Shown here piece by piece: positions 60,090 through 64,000 of a stretch of 64,000 bases of DNA. The DNA is from Salvator merianae (Eukaryota > Chordata > Lepidosauria > Squamata > Teiidae): positions 46,372,849 through 46,436,848 of the forward strand of contig QVOM02000025.1 of the NCBI GenBank assembly GCA_003586115.2, written 5' to 3'. Position numbers and translations under genes: made by a program. The notes below the pieces were generated by a model. That model was given only the letters and a program-made list of their open reading frames with translations, was not told the DNA's origin and made no database searches. Every line of letters begins with the position of its first letter. Positions within the stretch are counted from its first letter, which is position 1.

Positions 60090-60640
60090 AGACAGCCTTT
60101 TATCTGGAAATTTCAGATCACCGGAGATGTTATCTTCAGGAGGGGCAAAACAAAGAATTTGGAGGACTGCAGCAGAATAATCACTCTACCACTGATACTT
60201 GATAAATCTGAAAGCAGGTTATAAAACAACTATCTGTGAGTACCTTGAAAATGATATAATGATTACTAAAAGACAGCATAGATCTGTTGAGAACAAGTTT
60301 TGCCAGAATAATCTCTTTCTTTCTTCAGCTGCTTGTGGGTTTTCAATGGTTATTATTTAGCAAAGAATTTGACAAAGTATTCCACAATACTCTATGAATC
60401 AGGGTTGGTTTGGATGGCATTACTACTAGTTGATAATTATTGTCAAAGAGTTCTCATTAATGATTCCTTATGAAACTGGATGGAGGTTTCAAAAAATGTG
60501 TGGTGTGACAGCTTCCAGTCCTGGGCACAGTATTCTTCAATGTACTGTATTTATTGATGATCAATAAGATTGATGGAGTTCACTGCAAACTGACAGTTGA
60601 CATAAAACTAAGTTGAATTACAAATACCTAGATAGCATCA
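60090..60640 (+). mobile_element. CR1-type LINE reverse transcriptase, highly degraded
   Basis: From 60117 the plus strand reads GDVIFRRGKTKNLEDCSRII, corresponding to the PIFKKGKKEDLGNYRP region of CR1. With frameshifts, YLENDIMITKRQHRFVENKF, then an AKEFDKVFHN-like stretch near 60361-60394, and finally the codons around 60516-60556 recall the VPQGSVLGP and YIDD region. Several frameshifts and stops. Confidence 0.6.
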
Positions 60641-61753
60641 GAATTCAATATGAAACTGAGGCTGAATCCATATGATGTGTTAAGGGAGATGCTCAGCCAC
60701 TAGGGAAGTGAGGTGGCTGCATGCCTCCACTCTCCAGATGTCTGTCTTCTGCCCCAAATGCCAAAAAGGGTAGCTTTCCCCAACAGGAGAAAAAAAATAA
60801 AAATAATCCTTAGAGTGCTCCTCTTCAGTAGAACTGACATTGGTCCAGTGTTTGTTGCCCAGTGTTGACCTAGTATCAGAATCCCATGCAAATTCACTAC
60901 ATGTGGCCAAAGTTGGTGTCAGATTTCCTGAACTGTCAACTTCTTGTACCTGGAACAAAAGCCCCATATATCTGTGTCTGAAACTGGGGAAGTTTGTTGC
61001 AAAAGCCAGCTATTATTTTTTTGACTGTGATTGTCAGTCAAATAACACAAAAGGCACATGGAGAGACTGAGCAATTCCGTTATGACAGCTACCATTTAAA
61101 AAACAACAAAAAAGCCACTTCAGTCAGGTTTAAGCAATTTAAAAGAATTTCCTCTTATAAGTAGCCTGTGTTCATGAAAATTCAATCTAAAAATATAAAG
61201 AATATACCTATTTCCTTTTAAAAAAAATAAAAATAAACACAAGCTAGGACAAAATAATAGGGAACTATCTGCATTTTTTGTTTTGTTTTGACATCTATTA
61301 CTTATTAGTAGGGACTCATCTGATTACATAATGTCAACCTGTTTGGAAAGAAGTTAGCCATTTATTCCAGTATTGAACAGAAAACTATAAGCAAAGCAGG
61401 CTCATTTTGACTACCAGATAAGGTAATCTTCAGAACAAAATGATCTGTTCAGTGCAAACCCACAGCACCTGCATAGTTTCTATATGGAAAAAAAGAATAT
61501 GAATATGAATATTCTAAGTAATTGTATTCTATAGTATGGGCAAAGCAGGGAAGGCAAAAGGCGCCAATTAATCTCCCTTAGTCACTTTTTAATCATCTGC
61601 TAAAGTTCCCTCCTCTATTATTTCTTTCCCAGAAGTGTTTCACCAGCTACCACTGCCTTTCAGTTTGCTTTGGGGAAAGAGTTCCAACTGATGTTGAATA
61701 GGGATGAGATCTCCTATTCTCCATTTCAATAATATATATGGATAAAACTCTAA
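60641..61753. other. Unassigned sequence
   Basis: GAGGCTGAATCCATATGATG near 60658 resembles the M6 left edge. An opposing pair of frames (60.68-61.07 kb) has no motif. Confidence 0.3.
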
Positions 61754-62020
61754 GGCTATTTCTGCACTCCCTCCTTGGTCCCAGAACAGAGTGGGATGCT
61801 GCATTCTAGGACAGGCAACTTATCTCATGCTGGGAAGGGTTGCTGCTGGGTCAGAACAGGCTCTTTATACCTCAGGCAACCCAAGCACTGCCTGCAAAGG
61901 CTGGGATCAGCACTCAGAACTATTGTCCGGCCATCTAGGATTCAGGCTGGACCTTTTTGGCATGCACCAATGTCCAGCACCACTTCCGGCAGTGCTTGCT
62001 GGTGTGTTACAGAAAAAGCC
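61754..62020. mobile_element. Foldback DNA element M8 with matching flanks
   Basis: 267 bp, left GGCTATTTCTG, right CAGAAAAAGCC (11-bp inverted ends with one mismatch). Both sides carry CTCTAA (61748-61753 and 62021-62026), a likely target duplication. CTCTAA resembles the nTCTAnAn target favoured by many hAT elements, but six bases is short for hAT. Frames of 83 and 94 codons over it are chance. Confidence 0.7.
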
Positions 62021-62057
62021 CTCTAATATGCTTGCTAGTCTCGTTGTAAAACTCTTT

Positions 62058-62548
62058 GGGCCTGTTTGTACTTAGTGAGTGGAACATTCCAGGACACTCA
62101 CTGGAACAGAGCATTCACACCTGCAAATAGCTCCAGCTCACTGGAAACTCATTGAAGCCCACCTGAAGCCAAATAGCATTGGGAAGAAAATTGTAGTATG
62201 GAAGCTGATTAGCACTATCCAGTGAGGATTGGGAAAGGTGCGTTCACACCACTTCTGGGTTAGAAGGGTGAGGAGGCATGGAGTACACAGGTGCAGCTGC
62301 ATCGTCAGATGGTTTGGACCCAGGTTTGGACTTAGGGGTTTGGAACTGGCAGCTTTTCTGGACATGGCTCCTTTGGGTCCAAAGCCAGCTACCTAATTAG
62401 AGCACTTCCACTCACACTTCTTCCCCAGCTGGTAAACTCAAGGAGTGTTCCAGCACTGACAGTGTGAATACTCCTTGACGTACTCGATCCTGACAGGCCT
62501 GAACCCTGCTAGATAGAACGCTCCACTACTATAAGAATGAACAGGTCC
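62058..62548. mobile_element. Foldback DNA element M9
   Basis: 491 bp. Left GGGCCTGTTTGTACTTAGTG, right reverse complement GGACCTGTTCATTCTTATAG; GTGGAACATTCC and GTGGAGCGTTC continue the match. The outer 16 bases equal those of the M1 copy at 38486 while the interior differs, so M1 and M9 share a terminus. It starts 37 bp after M8. Confidence 0.7.
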
Positions 62549-63680
62549 ATTGTGAAGGTCTCCCAGCAGACTGGGAGCCATTTTGACACCCTATTCTTGA
62601 CTCTTGCTTTGTCCAAGGATACTAGGAGCTTCAAAGTGTAGTAGGATTAGATGGAGCCTACTCTGTCCTGCACTAGTGTGTAGAAGGTAGGCATCTAGAC
62701 TCCTCCATTCTACAAGTAAGTATGAAAACTGCCTAAATAATATTCTCAATAATTTTTAGCTGTGCTACATCCCCCTACATTTTAATATTATTACTATCAG
62801 GCAAGGGATTCTGAAGAAAACTTGGTAGAGCTTCAGGTTTTGGACAGCTTGTCTCCATCAGCCTGACTGACTGCACAATGTGTGCAGCTGATTTATGACT
62901 AAAATTCCTCGGGACAAATCACGTCTCTTCTTTGGAGCACACAAGGAGCTGGACAACTGAAATGCAAGCTAAAGGAGCAGAAGTGAGTAGCTCTCCACAG
63001 TTAAATCAAACTGTATTGATGGAGATGACTTCCCCTTCTTCCTATCCTTCCAGTTAGAAGAAGGAGATTGATTCGTTTTATGATCCAGTTACAGTTATTC
63101 AATGCCTTGTTTGCTATGCATGGTGTATTTTTTTTAGTTATACACTTTGTAATTACAATATAAAGCACAGTTTACACACACACATACACTGAGAGAATGC
63201 TGCACTTTCAGATACTGAAACAGATTGACCATTGCCAGCAGTGCTACTTTTGGCTCCTATTCAAGAATTTATAAAGCAAGTAAAGGAAAAATGTGTTATA
63301 GAAATTCTCCATGGAAAACATGTGCTTAAGATCATATTCTCCTCCATTCCATGTGTGCACCAGCTCTTAATTAAAACAAAAGACAAGGGGGAAAAACTTA
63401 TTTTAGCTTAACTAGCTTGGAAATCTTATATCGTGACTTACAGATTTAATAAATCCAGGGGAGAATGAATGCTTTTGTTTTTGCTTTTTAATTTTCTTTA
63501 AAAGAGGCTATTCCTGTGCAAAAAGCTGCTATCTAGTTCCCATGCTAACTAGGAAACTATCGATGGTATTAAATTGGCATAACCTGAAGCATGATCATTT
63601 CAGTGTTTTAGACATTTGCTACCTATTAACCTAACCTTAAGGAGAGTTTACAAAACCAGTAAAAGTAAAGAACACAACAT
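62549..63680. other. Unassigned sequence
   Basis: Nothing recognised except a short CA stretch near 63174. Confidence 0.35.
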
Positions 63681-64000
63681 GGGCTTGTTCACACTTTACA
63701 CTAGTGAGTGTGCAGACTCACTTTGCAGAGGCCCTCACAATTGGGAGCGGGCTATAACTGTTTCCAATTGCTACATGCTGTGGAACACAAAATTGTGTTC
63801 CACATCTGCACCAGGAGCAGCTGGGCTGCTTCTGGTACACAGCATTCGCAACCTCTTCTGGCTGTGAATGCTGTGCTGTGCCGTGTGGCTGCACAGTCAC
63901 ACCATGTCCCCAGTCATCACGGCAGCGGCCAGAAATTTTCCCAGTTGCTGTCATGGTGCAGACTGCCAGCATTCACACTGCAAGTGGTCGAAGCTCATTG
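63681..64000. mobile_element. Foldback DNA element, family M1, copy 5 (cut by window end)
   Basis: Left GGGCTTGTTCACACTTTACA. TGCTACATGCTGTGGAAC at 63772, then the hairpin at 63779-63804 with perfect 12-base arms TGTGGAACACAA and TTGTGTTCCACA around AT. The right end is outside the window. Frames of 83 and 84 codons on opposite strands are chance. Confidence 0.7.

Overview
This window looks like non-coding nuclear DNA of a vertebrate, most likely a non-avian sauropsid and probably a squamate (lizard or snake). The evidence is the repeat content. There are several degraded L2-type LINEs whose 3' ends look like those common in lizards, CR1-type LINE tails with the usual GAATCATAGA-like start on the reverse strand, one 5'-truncated LINE with a T-rich tail and an exact 10-bp target duplication, and many short foldback DNA transposons, including a TAGGGATGTGCAC-ended family familiar from squamates. 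The sequence appears AT-rich and CpG-poor and carries many microsatellites. I recognise no host protein-coding exon, tRNA, rRNA, CRISPR array or bacterial feature. The open frames of 60-180 codons are either remnants of LINE reverse transcriptase or chance frames in repeats.

Layout. 1-5.7 kb: mostly featureless, one small foldback element (2.8 kb). 5.7-13.6 kb: a run of foldback elements (5.8, 6.8, 10.4, 11.8 and 13.4 kb) with a CR1 tail at 8.8 kb and an L2-like end at 12.5 kb. 13.6-18.7 kb: quiet, with a CR1 tail at 16.0 kb and one curious reverse-strand frame at 14.6 kb. 18.7-19.4 kb: L2 reverse transcriptase on the minus strand, with a pentanucleotide repeat grown inside it. 20-29 kb: an unclassified repeat, two further foldback elements, an L2 3' end and microsatellites. 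29.1-30.6 kb: CR1-like tail, then a long minus-strand L2 fragment. 32.4-34.6 kb: TTCC tract, foldback element, L2 fragments. 35.6-40.0 kb: two copies of one foldback family, one of them 12 bp from a member of a second family, then the TSD-flanked LINE. 44.8-50.6 kb: foldback elements, an L2 3' end abutting a CR1-type reverse-transcriptase fragment, then the longest L2 relic, which has another element inside it. 52-54 kb and 59.4-64 kb: more foldback elements, one nested, plus another degraded reverse-transcriptase region.

The main pattern is therefore mobile-element archaeology. By eye I can group the foldback elements into about nine families (called M1-M9 here), several of which share the terminal theme GGSCYKTTYTGCACTT. 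M1 has five copies, M4 three full and one partial, and M2, M3, M5 and M6 three each. They look like non-autonomous DNA transposons, probably hAT-like. No transposase source is visible in the window. Nothing here is a convincing new gene system. The best leads are the M1 family with a conserved internal hairpin, the fully palindromic 180-bp M2 family, the M6 family with ordered CCAAT motifs, and a possible polyadenylated retrocopy near 58.4 kb. All family assignments are from reading the sequence and from memory of repeat families, not from a database search.
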